DNA of 64,000 bases from Brachynemurus nebulosus (lineage: Eukaryota; Arthropoda; Insecta; Neuroptera; Myrmeleontidae), in contig JAPWDM010000016.1 in assembly GCA_035578155.1 (NCBI GenBank), positions 7,979,044 through 8,043,043 of the forward strand. The letters are read 5' to 3'. Each line of letters begins with the position of its first letter. Within the stretch, counting starts at the first letter, position 1. Below, piece by piece: positions 46,656 to 59,124 of this stretch. A program made the position numbers and the translations under genes. The notes beneath the pieces are model-generated. The model had not been told where the DNA came from. It ran no database searches and worked only from the letters and a program-made list of their open reading frames with translations.

Positions 46656-49160
46656 CAAACAACTGACTCCCCACGTTACCTATAACTCTCTTTAAATGGT
46701 ATTTCATAAGTTTGATAGCCGCCTCATAAAGTCCACCGTGATGGGGAGATCTTGGCGGCGCAAAATGCCATGAAATATTTTCGTTTGTTAAATAATTATG
46801 AATTTTATTTCGAGTCTCAAGTTTTGAAAACAAATCATACCATTGTTTCAATTTTTTGTTTGCACAAACAAAATTTGTGGCGTTGTTAATCTCTGATAAT
46901 GATAGATTACCTGATCGCTTTTAATTGAGATTTAACGTGTTATTTTTGAGACGCAAAATCCAAGCTACTACGCGTAGCAATGTTGAAAATTTTGAAAAAT
47001 TGTTTAAAATTTGTGTCTTATTGATTGGCACAGCAATGAGTGTAAAATGTTTACTTTTTTCTAGAAGTTTTGCATCGTGAGTGATGCTAGCAATGTTTGA
47101 GTCAATTGGCCATTTTGAACAGTCTTCTTGAAGCCAAGAAGGACCATGAAACCATAATGAACCATTGAGTTGTTCTTTGGGTGTTTTGTCACGTGAAATT
47201 AGATCAGCTGGATTATCTTTTGAATCCACATGATGCCAATCATTTGGATTTGTGGCTTACTGAACTTCACTAACACGATTTGCAACAAATGTGTTTCATG
47301 AATTTGCTGGAGCATTTAACCATGCAAGCACGATTGTACTGTCTGTCCAAAAATAGACTGAACTGAATTGAACTGATAGAACTTGCATTACTGTATATAG
47401 ACAAAGCAATATTGCCCCGCACAGCTCCAAACGTGGAAGCGAAACCACTTTAATCGAAGCCACTCTGGATTTGGCACATAAAAGGTGAGTTGATATTGAA
47501 TTTGAATTTGTATGTACAGTGCGTACATAAATGCATGCACCGTAGGCTGATTGTAATGCATCAGAGAATCCGTGGATTTCGATGTGATCGTAAGTTTGAT
47601 GCTCACTGAATTTTCTTTTAATTTGTGATTTATTTAAATGTGATAACTGAGACTGGTAAATTGTCCAGTAATTGTGAATATTTTCTGGAATTGGCTAATC
47701 CCAGTCAACTTTCAATTGCCAAATTTGTTGCATTAAAATTTTGGCAGCAGTGATTACTGGCGCCACTAACCCAAGTGGATCAAATAACTGTGAAATTGTA
47801 GATAAAATTGTACATTTTGTGACAATTAAATCTGTACTGACAAAATTTATGGAAAATTGTAATGTATCATATTTTGAATCCCATAACAAACCCAGTGTTT
47901 TCCCTGTAGTATTTTTGTCTACAGTATAAACATCAAGATTTTCCTGAGAACTGTCACTGACAATGGACGGATCATTGGACCGCCATTTACGCAAATTGAA
48001 ACCGCTTTTGTGTAATAATTGAGTAAGATCGGTTTTTAATTTAAGAGCGTCCTCTGTTGGATTTGCTCCGGAAAGCAAATCATCGACGTAAAAATCTTTT
48101 GCTAAAATATCTGATGCTTCAGAAAAGTGTTGTCTTTCCTCAATTGAAAGTTGCTTTAAACATCTGGTAGCTAGATATGGTGCTGAAGTTGTACCATAGG
48201 TTACGGTGTTCAACTGATAAGTTTGTTTGGGGGAATTTGAATCTGATCGCCATAAAATGAGCTGATATTTAGCATCTTCTGATTTAACCTGAATTTGGCG
48301 ATATATTTTCTCTATATCTGCGGTGAAAACTACATTATGAATTCTAAACCGTAATAATATAGAGAAGAGGTCGTCCTGAATGGTGGGACCTTTTAAAAGT
48401 GTATCGTTTAATGAAATATTTGAAGTGCTCTTCGTAGAGCCATCAAAAACAACCCTTAATTTGGTTGTTGTACTATCCTCTTTGAATACGGATGATGAGG
48501 AAGGTAGTAACAATGATGAGTATTTATTTGAACATCTGAAATTGATGTCATATGACCGAGGAATTCATATTCTTTCATGAATTCTGAATATAAATGTTTT
48601 AATTCTGAATTATTACTGAATTTTCGTTCTACTGATACAAATCTTTTTAAAGCAGATTCTTTAGAATCTCCTAAATCTTTGATTAAATTATTAAATGGCA
48701 GAGCGTAAATTTACCATCTGAATCACGAGTGAAATTGTTTTGAAAATGTTGTTCACATTGAATTTCTTCAGGTGAGTAACATTCTTGTGAATGATTCACC
48801 TCTTCAAGTGCCTAAAATTTGTCAATTTTATCATCTAATGTTGAGACGTAACTAGAAACCTTTGAATTTTGATTTGAATTGCATGAAATGCTTGCAGCCA
48901 CTATCCAACCTAATTTTGTTTTTTGCAAAATTGGCATATTTCCAGATAATAATTTTATTTGACCTATGCACAATAAACCATAAAATAATTCTGAGCCTAT
49001 TAACATGTCTGTGGGCAACGATTTATCAAAATTTGGATCAGCTAATTTTAGCTCTGATGGAATATTAAAATTTGATGTACATAAATTTACAGAGGGTAAA
49101 TTTTCAGCAATTTTTGGAATGATTAAAAATGTTAATTTTGATTTGAATGTATGTTTTGAT
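46656..49160 (-). pseudogene. pol: BEL/Pao retrotransposon pol remnant (protease, RT, RNase H, integrase)
   Basis: Pieces follow in BEL/Pao order on the minus strand. Protease C-terminal part at about 49140-48812: 'LPTDMLIGSELFYGLLCIGQ', 'MPILQKTKLGWIVA'. An RT N-terminal part lies at about 48790-48540. The RT core is at 48513-47695 ('TTKLRVVFDGSTKSTSNISL', 'FTADIEKIYRQIQV', where DIEKMYRQI is usual, 'YGTTSAPYLATR' and 'DFYVDDLLSGA', the catalytic YVDD). The RNase H and linker region is at about 47606-46921 ('MDSKDNPADLISRD'). An integrase piece is at 46851-46656 ('ISWHFAPPRSPHHGGLYEAA'). Several stops and frameshifts, and loss of both ends, make it a dead fragment. No LTR or gag seen. Confidence 0.9.
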
Positions 49161-49163
49161 TTG

Positions 49164-49580
49164 AATATATGTTACTTTTCACAACAAAATCATAGAAAAA
49201 ACACGAGTCGACTTTCGGCTTTTACACCATTGTCAAGTGAAAAACATAACTAAAAATTGTTCTTTTAGGCGAAAACTATTTATAACATAAATTGAAGTAA
49301 ATAATGTACATTATATAAATACAAGTAAATAATGTACATAATGTACATTAATAATGTAAATTACAAGTAAATAATGTACATTATTTACTTCAATTTATAT
49401 TATAAATAGTTTTCTCCTAAAAGAACAATTTTTAGTTATGTTTTTCACCTGACGATGGTGTAAAAGCCGAAAGTCGACTCGTGTTTTTTCTATGAATTTG
49501 TTGTGAAAAGTAACAAAGCAACGATCCCATGTTTTAATATGGATTTTCACAAAGTAAACCTATCTAATATTAATTATTTA
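49164..49580. mobile_element. Miniature head-to-head PLE palindrome
   Basis: The left arm (49172-49320) is the reverse complement of the right arm (about 49370-49515). Both are the 3' terminal part of the PLE found at 35-39 kb, including 'cgactttcggcttttacacc'. The right side continues with the extra PLE tail ('atggattttcacaaagtaaa') that only one arm of the big palindrome has. The topology is the same as in the 3.96-kb pair, but each copy is cut back to about 150-200 bp and no protein remains. A short direct repeat 'acaagtaaataatgtacat' fills the centre. It interrupts the BEL/Pao protease region. Confidence 0.82.
49446..49483 (+). ncRNA. Hammerhead-ribozyme-like motif, miniature PLE right arm
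   Basis: The core reads CAC-CTGACGA-...-GAAA-GTCGAC-TC-GTG. The T to C change falls on the variable N of CUGANGA, so the core stays consensus. The left-arm counterpart (49202-49239, minus) reads TTGACAA and has lost it. Confidence 0.5.
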
Positions 49581-50235
49581 AAATTAAGTATATAATTAAA
49601 CTAGTAACATACATAAAAAAACGCCGTGAGCAGCGGAGCCCCATCACGAAAGTCGAATTTTCAGTATTTCTTTCCTTTATCTTCTTATCCTTATCTACCC
49701 TTATCCTTTCATCTTCAGTATTGAATGTCTACAAGCGATTTGTCATTTTGGTGGTTTCAAAACTAATGATGAGTGTCCGGTTGATCGGGGCTTTAAAAAA
49801 AGGTTTTTAAGTTTTTAAGGACTGAACCTCAGTAAATTTCAATTTTGTGCCGAAAGCAGTTAGCAGGGAAAAAGCCAACACAATTGGTACGAGGGCATTC
49901 CTACCCATGCTTATCCGCCAATTGCCTTTGTGTTTTATTTTTAAATATTAAAAAGGAACTTAAATAATAAACTGGAAGGCCTTTATGAAGATATTTTTTC
50001 TTTCCAAAAAAATCCAAAATTTCTATTTTATAAATAATAAAAATCCAAAATTCCTAATTTATAAATAAACAGTGACTTTAATAACATTTTTAAATTACTT
50101 AATATGTATATATTTCATTTGTTATAAAAGTAAGTTCAATTTTTTTAAAATTTTTTAAAATTACTATTCGCCTACTTGTATTTAGAATAAAAATAATACA
50201 TTTAAAACACATTTAACAATAGCATTGAATTCCGA
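49581..50235. other. Non-coding, nothing recognised
   Basis: A short 'cgccgtgagcagcggagccc' block near 49622 is unusually G+C rich for the region. Otherwise A+T rich. Confidence 0.5.
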
Positions 50236-51130
50236 TGTAAAAATGGGAGAAGTGGGGGGAAAAGTAATGTGGACTCCGTAAAAGGTACTAGCTGGATACT
50301 AACTGAATACACGTACAAAATTTCAGCCCTCTAGGTTTCCTTAGAGAGTCTCTAGACGTGTTAGAAAACAAGCAAAAAAATTAAGGAAACATTGGCGTAA
50401 AAATTGTGGGGGTAAAGGTTAAAAGTTGAAGCCTCCAAAAAGTAGTGTCTGGCTATTAGCTTAACCTGTATACAAAATTTCAGCCTTTTAGGTTCATTTG
50501 GGGAGATTTTGACCCGGACGAAACTGTCAAAAAACAAGAAAAATCATGTTTTCTTTTGGTATAAAAATGGTGGGGGTAGGAGTTAAAAGTCGAGACCCCC
50601 AAAAGGCACCCCCTTGATACTAACTCAATCCGAATGCAAAATTTCAGCCCTCTAGGTTTATTTGGGTGACCTGTGCGAATGGTACAAACTTCGAAATCGT
50701 CGAAAAAGCATGAAATTGTAGCTTAAAAATGAGGGGAGTGGGGGTAAAATATTAAAACCTCCAAAAATCACAACCTAGGTACGAACTTTATCAATACACC
50801 AAATTTCAACACCCTACGTTAATTCTGGGGGGCTGTGGGCGTGTTAGATCCAGCCAAATCCTTTTTTCCCCTCTACTCCCTGCAAGTCAGCCTAGGAAGC
50901 TGAATTTTGGATATGTTGTAGATAATTTACCGAAACATTATTTCCAACCGGTTTGGAAAAGTTTTATTGTTTTATCGCCCCCCACCACCCCCTTAAAGGT
51001 TAGGTCATATCCAAAATTTGCTCAAAATTTGACCCCACTTTGATAGTATTATTGTGCATCGGAATGAGCCCCATTTACCAAATTTGAGCTCTTAGCTTCT
51101 ATAGGGGGGCCCTACACATATTAAAAGGTA
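50236..51130. repeat. Degenerate ~160-bp tandem repeat array
   Basis: Four to five direct units start near 50240, 50399, 50564 and 50725. Each contains an 'aaaaatggtgggggtaaaa' block, a 'cccccaaaaggca' block, and 'caaaatttcagccctctagg' about 100 bp later. The array runs straight into a (TA)n tract. No coding capacity. Confidence 0.75.
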
Positions 51131-51132
51131 GC

Positions 51133-51133
<1 letters not shown>

Positions 51134-51205
<72 letters not shown>
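51134..51205. repeat. (TA)n microsatellite
   Basis: Pure TA at the end of the ~160-bp array. Confidence 0.95.
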
Positions 51206-51207
<2 letters not shown>

Positions 51208-52974
51208 CATTTTTTTCTACAGAATCGTGTTCTACGGGGCCCGAAAACGGATAGCGCCCCTACTCTCGCCTCTCACCGTTCTTGTCGTATAGGCTGTATA
51301 AGTCTAATTTTTTCAAGGAAAAATTCGATTAAAAATTTTTTTTAAATGTATTAATCACCAAAAAATGTAATTATTTTAAACACTTTGAACAACCGGCCAA
51401 ACAAGCAAATTCTATGACAGTTTTAGTGTATATTTTTGTTTCGTAGTGAACAGCACTGTCCAACACCATATTAAATAAGGACCATTTTTTGCGAACTAAA
51501 TTCGAAAAAAACCGCTTTATGAGTAGCGTGTCATGATTTTTTTAATCCAATTTAACGATTCGGCTATATTCTATTTTTCTATCAGTTAAATGTTTTTATA
51601 ATGTATCTCTGTTCCATTTTTTTTGAGAAAAAAACTCACGACGATTTCTGTTATGTGATATGATCAGAATTTAGATTATGTTTACACCTTCCTAACATTA
51701 ATAAGAGTTTGCTTCAATCGCATAAAAATTACGTTAAATCATATTCAAACAATAATATTTTTACGTAATTTTCTATCCAGTTGACAATACAGTTATGATT
51801 AGAATTGTATAAACAGAGTATTCTAGTATTAAATAATTTTGCACATTCAATTTTTTTTTTTAACAAAAAAAATTTGTTTTTTAATTTTGACACATTCTTT
51901 TATGAAATTTCGATTAAGAAATATTAAAAAATTTTAAGGTGAATCATTTAAAAAGAGTTAAAAATAAATTAAAAGGAAACATTTATCTATTTTAACATAT
52001 TTGTAAAGAAAATTTTACAGTTTACTTATAGTTTTTTGAAAAAATGTAATAACATTTTTACATACAACAAAGATTATATTTGAAAGGTAGGAAATCCACA
52101 AATTTTTTTTTATTTCTTTAATTAATTATTAAATTTGGTTTTAGAAGAAAAGCTTCGTCTAATTCGCTCCAAGCCGAAAGTATTGGCAGGGTGCGTAGTA
52201 TATGGTCGGGATAATTAAATCGATTGCAGCGTGAGTAGTGGAGAAAATAGGCAATAATACATGCTCATATGTGTTTGTAGTGTAATAAAAATATTAAATA
52301 AAAATATAATACATTGATCCACTTTGATTATAAACCCAATTGCCACTAATATGTCGTTTCTTATTTATCTGTCAACGTATTAACGTCTACACGTCAATCC
52401 ATAAATACAGAATTCAAAATATTTGAGGTATTTTAAACTCACATGCAATGATGTTTTATAAGAAGTTATTGATGTTTGCCTTATGTACAACTATACATTC
52501 AACTAACTGACTTATGCCAGCATTTCTTAATTTTCGAATTTCCCTGACGTGCTTCACTATCACCAGCAACTTTTTCCTCTGCATAGTCCGGGGTTGGAAG
52601 GAAATACTGTCTTGATAATTATATCCATGTTAACGTCGAAAATTGTTCAATTACTTTAGTAATACAACTATTATACTTCATTCAGTATTTTATACCTCAA
52701 ATTGTTCAAATTTACTTATAAAAAAAAAATGTAAATAAATATTTGTATTCAGATTTAACGGTTTTTTTGAAAATATTTTAATTTCCAGGGTTGCCATTAT
52801 TTAATAGCCTGAAAAAATGTATATTATAGATGTCGTTGGCATCATGCACCCAGCCAATAGCCACTAATAAGGACATTCCACTATTAAAATGAATGGAAAA
52901 TATATTGAAATTTATTTAATGAAAGCCATTCATACACATTTTTAAAATATCCTTTTGAATTATATAACAAATAA
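51206..52974. other. Non-coding, nothing recognised
   Basis: A+T-rich sequence with poly-T and poly-A runs. A short block 'attcgctccaagccgaaagt' at about 52160 recurs with one change near 63828. Confidence 0.5.
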
Positions 52975-53095
52975 AATCTGTGTAAAAAAATCTAATTGAC
53001 GTGTTTTTTCTCAATTTTCTAATATTAAGTCCAAGGCTAGTTAGCTAGGGAGTGATTGTGTCAACATTTTAATGTAAAATATAGTAATTTTAACC
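52975..53095. repeat. Fragment of the 17-kb fold-back family
   Basis: 'aaaatctaattgacgtgttt' and 'ctaatattaagtccaaggct' match blocks at about 17947-18000. The rest of the element is absent. Confidence 0.65.
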
Positions 53096-53449
53096 CTCCT
53101 TAAAAGAACATTTCGATTTTAACAATAAAAAAATTTTAAAAAATGTTTTCGTTTTTCTCGGATTACCAAAAACTTTTCATAGGTATATCTGTGACTAAAG
53201 TTGCCTCCCTTTCTTAAGAAAATAAAGTATTTTTAAAATTTCGTGCAAAAAAATAAAACACAACGAAAAAAAAATACGCGTTCCCATATTTTTAAGATTT
53301 TGTAGTACAAGAAAATCCTTATAAATTCATCATATCTGTTATTGCATTTGCTAGCTTACTCCCACTTGACCACTTTTAAATAGTCGGTGTCAGATCTTAC
53401 GCAATTTAATAAACAGTGTTTTGATTTTTTAAACTAATGTTTTTTAATT
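53096..53449. other. Non-coding, nothing recognised
   Basis: A+T-rich sequence without ORF or repeat noticed. Confidence 0.5.
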
Positions 53450-53740
53450 AAGTTTTTAATAAAAAAGTTTATAAAAAAAAACGACTGCGCAAAAAGCAAA
53501 CTAAAACGATGAAAACAAGATGAAACAGAGAAAAATAAAAATTAACAAAAAAGTAGTCAGAGGCATGAAAGGTTTCTATTTAACTTGGTACAACATATAT
53601 GCCTTCGACTGCTTTACTTTTTTGTTCCTTTTTCTTTTTCTCTATTTCATCCTGTCTCCATCGTTTTAATTTGCTTTTTGCGCAATTGGGGATTTTAATT
53701 TTTTTTAATTAACTTTTTTATTTAGGTCTTTTTAGTGTTG
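53450..53740. repeat. Hairpin (inverted) repeat, copy 2
   Basis: The left arm 'cgactgcgcaaaaagcaaac' pairs with 'gctttttgcgcaattgg' on the right around a centre near 53585. It shares arms and centre ('ttaacttggtacaaca') with the hairpin at 5825-6215. Confidence 0.7.
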
Positions 53741-53759
53741 CTTACTTATCTAGAAGAAA

Positions 53760-54335
53760 AAATATATACGAAATACGAAACTACAGCGGCTGGCAGCCTA
53801 ATTTACCACGAGTTTGACTAAAAATTTTTTTATCATAAAATAACTTTTGTCCGCGACTTTCTCCGTGTGAACTTGTAGTTTGACTAGTTGTACACACTAT
53901 GTCGTTATCAACTCCACTCAAATGAATTCGTGAACATAAGCTGGTTTCCATTTAAATTTTCATTCCTTATCTACCGCCTTAAGAGATTTATTTTCAAAAA
54001 TCTGCTCTTGGTACTCGCTTACGTTACGTTACTAAAGGAATCTTTGTGCAAAATTTCACGCTTTTAAACCCAACAATTTTTTATACAATTTTTCATCCAC
54101 TCTTTTATCCTCCCCTTATAAGACAGATTTTCAAAAATCCCTTCTTAGTACTCACCTGTGTAAAACTTTACATTTATAGACTCAACGATTTTCTGTATAC
54201 ATTTTCATCCCTTATCTTAACTCCTTAGAGAACGAATTTCCAAAAATCCTCTCCCGGTGCATATATGCGTTTCTAAAAGAAACCATGCAGAAAATTTCAC
54301 GATTCTGAACCTAGCGGTTTATCTATACTTTAGTG
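53760..54335 (-). repeat. Inverted copy of the ~115-bp repeat block of 5.0-5.6 kb
   Basis: First comes the 'gcagcctaatttaccacgag' block (53790-53810), the inverse of about 5525. Then follow three to four ~115-bp units with 'attttcatcccttatct' and 'aaaatttcacg' (53945-54330), inverse to those at 4996-5400. With the hairpin at 53450 the order is the mirror image of the left side of the window. The strand given is relative to that left copy. Confidence 0.65.
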
Positions 54336-54714
54336 TATATTATATACACACACAGTATGAGTATCCTTAATCTCAACAGACACAATTTAATGGCCGTAGA
54401 GAACAAAATTTTGTAAAACCTATCTTTAAATCTAGAAAGTTCAAATATAATTCTTTTAAACTACCAAGCAACGGTCACTTTTGTACAATACCTTAGTCTT
54501 TTTACTGTCAGTATTTACTATTTTGTAGTCTTTTAAACGAGGCATGGGGTGAGAAGCTTCAAAACAATTATTGTTGGCGTAAGAAATTTCTATTTTTTTA
54601 AACCTCCTTCAAATACGGGGTTAGTTGTGTCACAATACTCTTCGTCATTATCATTTAAGAAAGTTATATTACAGTAACATAATGGTACGTACATATAATT
54701 TTATATATAACTAG
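54336..54714. other. Non-coding, nothing recognised
   Basis: A+T-rich spacer. Confidence 0.5.
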
Positions 54715-55544
54715 CTGCGACCCGCGGTTTCACTCGCATAAAATTATTTAGAGTCAAAAATATTCGGTAAATTTTAAATTAGATATTCGGAAATTCTGTA
54801 CATAATCAATTAATTATTTTGCATGGCCCCGCTCGTCAAACGACCTTAAAGTAACCATATTCATATTTCAAAAGCATGGCTAATTTCCGCACCATCATGT
54901 AGATAGCCATGTTAATAGTTTTAGAAGTATTTCTATTTTAGGCTTTTCTAGGGGGCAATTTTACTTTACTTTAATTTTTTTCAGAGCTTTCAACAATATT
55001 TGAATAAAATTCTGTCAAAAATTCCTTCAGCTTTTCAATTTGGAATCTATTTGGTGCCAGTGATGGACAATTTTGAGCACATATCCATTTAAATTTGATG
55101 TTCTGAAATTTTATACAAAATCAGTTTTTTATAGTACATCGCTTGGCTCGCTCAACGACTCTAAAGTAAAGTCATTCATTTTTTAATAACATAATTTATT
55201 CTGATAAAATTTTATTAAGATCGGTCCAGCTGTTTAATTAAAGTCGTATTCGATAGTTCTGTGAATCAATCAAGTTCTGTGATCTCATCTATAAACAGGA
55301 CTTCGAACCGAACCGTAACCGTAACTGAAAACCGGTAAAACCGATTGATTTTGCCGGAAAGTAACCGTTAACTGGAGCAAAAATATTTTTTTTAAAAACC
55401 GTTAACCGAAACGAAATTGTTATCTTCTTCGTTCCGGTTCACAGTTGAAATTCAATATTTAATTTTATTCTATAGTAACCAGTAACCAATAAACTTTTCT
55501 AACATTCGTACATATGGTCGTTAAAATATATTTTTTGTTTTATT

Positions 55545-55575
<31 letters not shown>

Positions 55576-57295
55576 TTTTTTACTGTATCATCTCAATATT
55601 AATTGTAATTAACAGATATATATTATCTGCGTTCGACGATATTTATTTTCTAGATTAGATAGGAAAGGAACAGGCTACTGGATTAGAAATGAAAATTTAT
55701 ATTCCTAGGTTTTCTAATTTCGGAGTGTCGAAAGAGCTTTCTCAGGCCTAAAGTAAACACCTACTAAGGAAAAATGGTGTTTCGATAAATTCAAGCATTT
55801 TGAAAAATATTAAGATTGAGTTTTTCAAACGTTGATTTATGTTTTATAAAGGTAATTTCTATAAAATAGATAATATATTCACAACTCGGAAAAAATTTTA
55901 AACTTTTTTAAAACCGAAACCAAAAATCCAAAACTGACCCCAATCGACACCGCTATTCTTTGTTGCGTTGAACCGGAACTGAACCGGACCGGAAAAAAAA
56001 TTTCGGTTCGAAGCCCTGCTTTTAAATCAGATATACTGAAATACTCTGTGATATTCATATTTTAGTAGCGTATATCTAATTTTCATACCTTGAGATACTC
56101 ACATTGATAATTTTAAGAGTACTTTATTTTATGAGACATTTTGAGTTCACAGGGCTCTGGAGAATATTTCCGAACTCGCGTTAATTTGCTTCGGATTTTT
56201 AATAATATTAGGGCAAAAGTTCAAATCCGTGCAGTCGTTTATTTTGGGTTTTTTTGAGTCTCCAGAACCCTAGAGGGCAGTTTTAAAATGTTCATTTTTC
56301 TCAGAATCTCCGTACAATTTGAGCAAAAAATTTAGTCAAAATTCGTCCAGCCAATTATTTTGAGTTCGTTTAGGGATCTTAGGACCTTAAGGATCAATTA
56401 TAATGTGACATTTATTTCTTTCAAAATCAGTAGTATTTGCGCAAAATTTGGTAATGATACATCCAGTCGTTTACTTTAAGCGTTTTTTGAAGTCCTACGG
56501 TCTCGTGGGGTAACTTTGACTTAATTCTGATATTTTTCTTTCAATCCTTATGCCAATTTTACCTATAGTTTTCTTTCGTCATTTTTTTGATATATACTAC
56601 CGTTTTCTTGAAACCATTGGGAAAGGATAAATATAGTCCATATTTCATTTTTATTTAAATATAAGATTACTCCAGAACTATACTATTAACTCGAGCTCTA
56701 ATTCTTGTTTTGTGATTGCTTCTTTAGTACCGGATCAAATTTTATCTGTTTCGCTTAAAGATATTCTCATTATGTATCTGAAAACTCATTTTTTGTAATA
56801 ATTTAAAAACAGTAACAGCCTTAAACTTACATTGACTTTGTTTTTTGTTTTTTTTGTTGGTTAAATAGGATTAATGATTTACAGAACCAATAAGTAATAG
56901 CAAATAATTAATTAAATTTGAATAAATTTAGATCAGAAAAATTCAAATGACAGATACCAGTAAAAACAAACAGTATCTACAAATAAATATTTTCATAGTA
57001 ATCACTGCTATTTAATTTTTAAAATTACAAAAATTTTTTTTTCAAATGCTTAGTAACAATTTAAAAATTGTATAATTTTTTGATAAATTGGCCACAGATT
57101 GCTGTCTACTGCAATAAAGAATTGAAATTTTACGGTTTTTCGTAAATTTCGACGGTTAGACAAAAAATTTTGCAAAACCCTTTCTTAGCGAGCGCCTACG
57201 ACCCAATAGGCACCTACATGCCAAGTTTGTAGGTATTGTAGTTTTGGAGAATTTGTGATGAGTGCGTGAGTGGTATTTCTCTTTTATATATATAG
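54715..57295 (+). repeat. Dispersed repeat family, copy 2, with nested hAT-type element
   Basis: It begins 'ctgcgacccgcggtttcact' after an A+T-rich target and ends after the 'cgacggttagacaaaaaatt' and 'gcgagcgcctacgaccc' blocks near a short TA run at about 57283-57296. Once the nested element at 55296-56018 is taken out, it aligns inverted to 7600-9330 over most of its length, including the ~130-bp internal units ('ttcgtccagccaattatttt', 'tccagtcgtttactttaa'). No protein is encoded; class unknown. Confidence 0.65.
55296..56018. mobile_element. hAT-type non-autonomous element (~720 bp)
   Basis: Termini 'CAGGACTTCGAACCGAACCG' and, reverse-complemented from the right, 'CAGGGCTTCGAACCGAAATT' are hAT-like. 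Subterminal regions on both sides are rich in 'aaccg' and 'ccggtt' units, which looks like a transposase-binding array. A (TTTA)n run lies at about 55543-55578. The 8 bp on each side match only partly, so the target duplication has decayed. No transposase. Confidence 0.75.
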
Positions 57296-57354
57296 ATTAT
57301 TGTTATTGAACTACAGTAATATGTAATTCACAAAACTTGAAAATTTGTTTATGG

Positions 57355-57965
57355 CTGTTATAATTTTTACCCTTACAATTTAACCCTCTACTACCACTGT
57401 TGATGCAATACCAAAACTTATAATTTTCTAAAATTAACTTTAGAGCCAATGTAAATTTTTTACTAATTTTAAAAAGTTTGAGCAATTTTGTTATTATTTT
57501 AATTTTTTACGGGGTGATTGAACACCTCTGAACAATTTCCAACAAATAAAAACACTTATACATACACCTACGCAATACTTGTTTTCAGTTAGAAACGCTC
57601 CCAATTCAAACTCAAAATGGGCATTAAAAGGAAGTGTACCTAAGTCTAAAAAAATTTTTAATTCTCGTTTTACACTTACCTATTATTGGTGAATAATTAG
57701 TAAAAAAATTAGGAAAATCAAAAATGTTGAAGAATAAAGCCGGGTGATTTTTATTGAATTGACCCTGTTTTAACTTTTACTCTTAAAATTTAACCCCCTG
57801 CTACCACTGCTGACGCAATACTAAGATTGATAATTTCCTAAAATTAATATAGAAGCAATGTAAATTTTTTTCTAATTTAAAAAGAAATTTGAGAAATTTT
57901 GTTATTACTTTAATTTTTTAGGGGGCGATTAAACCCTTTGGAACAATTTCCCGATAAATAAAAAC
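57355..57965. repeat. Direct duplication of a ~210-bp segment
   Basis: About 57355-57565 and 57765-57965 align in the same orientation: 'taaccctctactaccactgt' against 'taaccccctgctaccactgc', and 'attttttacggggtgattga' against 'attttttagggggcgattaa'. They are separated by about 200 bp of different sequence. No ORF of note. Confidence 0.7.
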
Positions 57966-58576
57966 AGTAACTGTTATTTAAGTTGTCACAAAGATTAACA
58001 TATCCAAAAATTAATGAAACTTAATAAGTTTTCTTGGTTCAATTCTCTAGTAAGTCTATTATTTATTATATTATATAGTACTCTGTTACCACATACTCTC
58101 AGTTTTTCTTGATTTTCACAATGATGCCATCAAAAGGCCACCCGTTTCTTTTACTATATGGAAAGAGCATAGATTTTTGCATATAGTGAGATCAAAAACA
58201 CTTAAATACGTTAAGGCACTTTTGGTCCAGGGCTGTCCAAATTTGGACTATTTTGACGGAGTGGGAGGTGAAACTATACAATAAGAAAAAGTTTTTTTCA
58301 GTTTCAGCCTATACTACGACATTTCTTCATTTCGCGTAGCAATTTTCGTGAAATTTGAGCTAGCCGTTTTAAAGTTATAACAATTTTTTCAAAAAAGTTA
58401 CATAAAATTATGCTATTTGCTTCAATTTTGTCACTTGAATATCTCGGGAGCGAATGTTAATTCGGAAAAACTGGTGTCATATTCTGACTCAGGGCTCTTG
58501 GTAGATAAAATAACGTGAGTATGAAACAAATCTCTAACTTTGACTTTTCCATGTTTGCAGCTTTTAGATGGAAAAG
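57966..58576. other. Non-coding, nothing recognised
   Basis: No ORF with similarity. It ends at a TA microsatellite. Confidence 0.5.
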
Positions 58577-58577
58577 C

Positions 58578-58672
<95 letters not shown>
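58577..58672. repeat. (TA)n microsatellite
   Basis: Pure TA, generating Ile-Tyr reading frames on both strands. Confidence 0.95.
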
Positions 58673-58673
<1 letters not shown>

Positions 58674-58675
58674 TG

Positions 58676-58821
58676 CATATGAGAGTATGGAAACAATAGA
58701 GCATCTTGTGTTGGAGTGCAAAGGCATTGAAGGGCCAGAACGTAATCAGCTAATTAATCTTGGCATTTATAATGTTTTAGATATCTTTAATAATTGTGTT
58801 GAGAGTCAAAGCAATTTATAA
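58676..58821 (+). pseudogene. C-terminal fragment of a LINE ORF2 (zinc-finger tail)
   Basis: About 47 codons read 'ESMETIEHLVLECKGIEGPE' and end at a TAA. The 'ETIEHLVLEC' block with a following Arg is the typical Cys/His tail after the RT of Jockey/I-type LINEs. The upstream cysteines and RT are lost in the microsatellite. It does not match the Jockey copy at 19-23 kb, whose tail is different. Confidence 0.65.
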
Positions 58822-59124
58822 TTACTTACGGAAGTCAATTACGAATCTAATAAATAAATTTCAAACTCATTAATCCTTCAATAAAATAATCTTACTTTTT
58901 TGATGGAGCACTGTATACTTTTGATACCGTACATTATTATATCTGTCTCACTCATTTTATCAATCAGTATGTAAATCTACGGTTCTTTTAATGATTTTTT
59001 TTTTTAAACATTTCTGTATTTATTTAATACTGATACAATTCCCAAGATATAATATTTAATTTAAATATAGTATTTTTTCATGTTCGTATAATATGCGTAT
59101 GAACAGACGATATACATATGCGTT
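58822..59124. other. Non-coding, nothing recognised
   Basis: A+T-rich spacer, possibly the 3' UTR of the LINE fragment. Confidence 0.45.
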
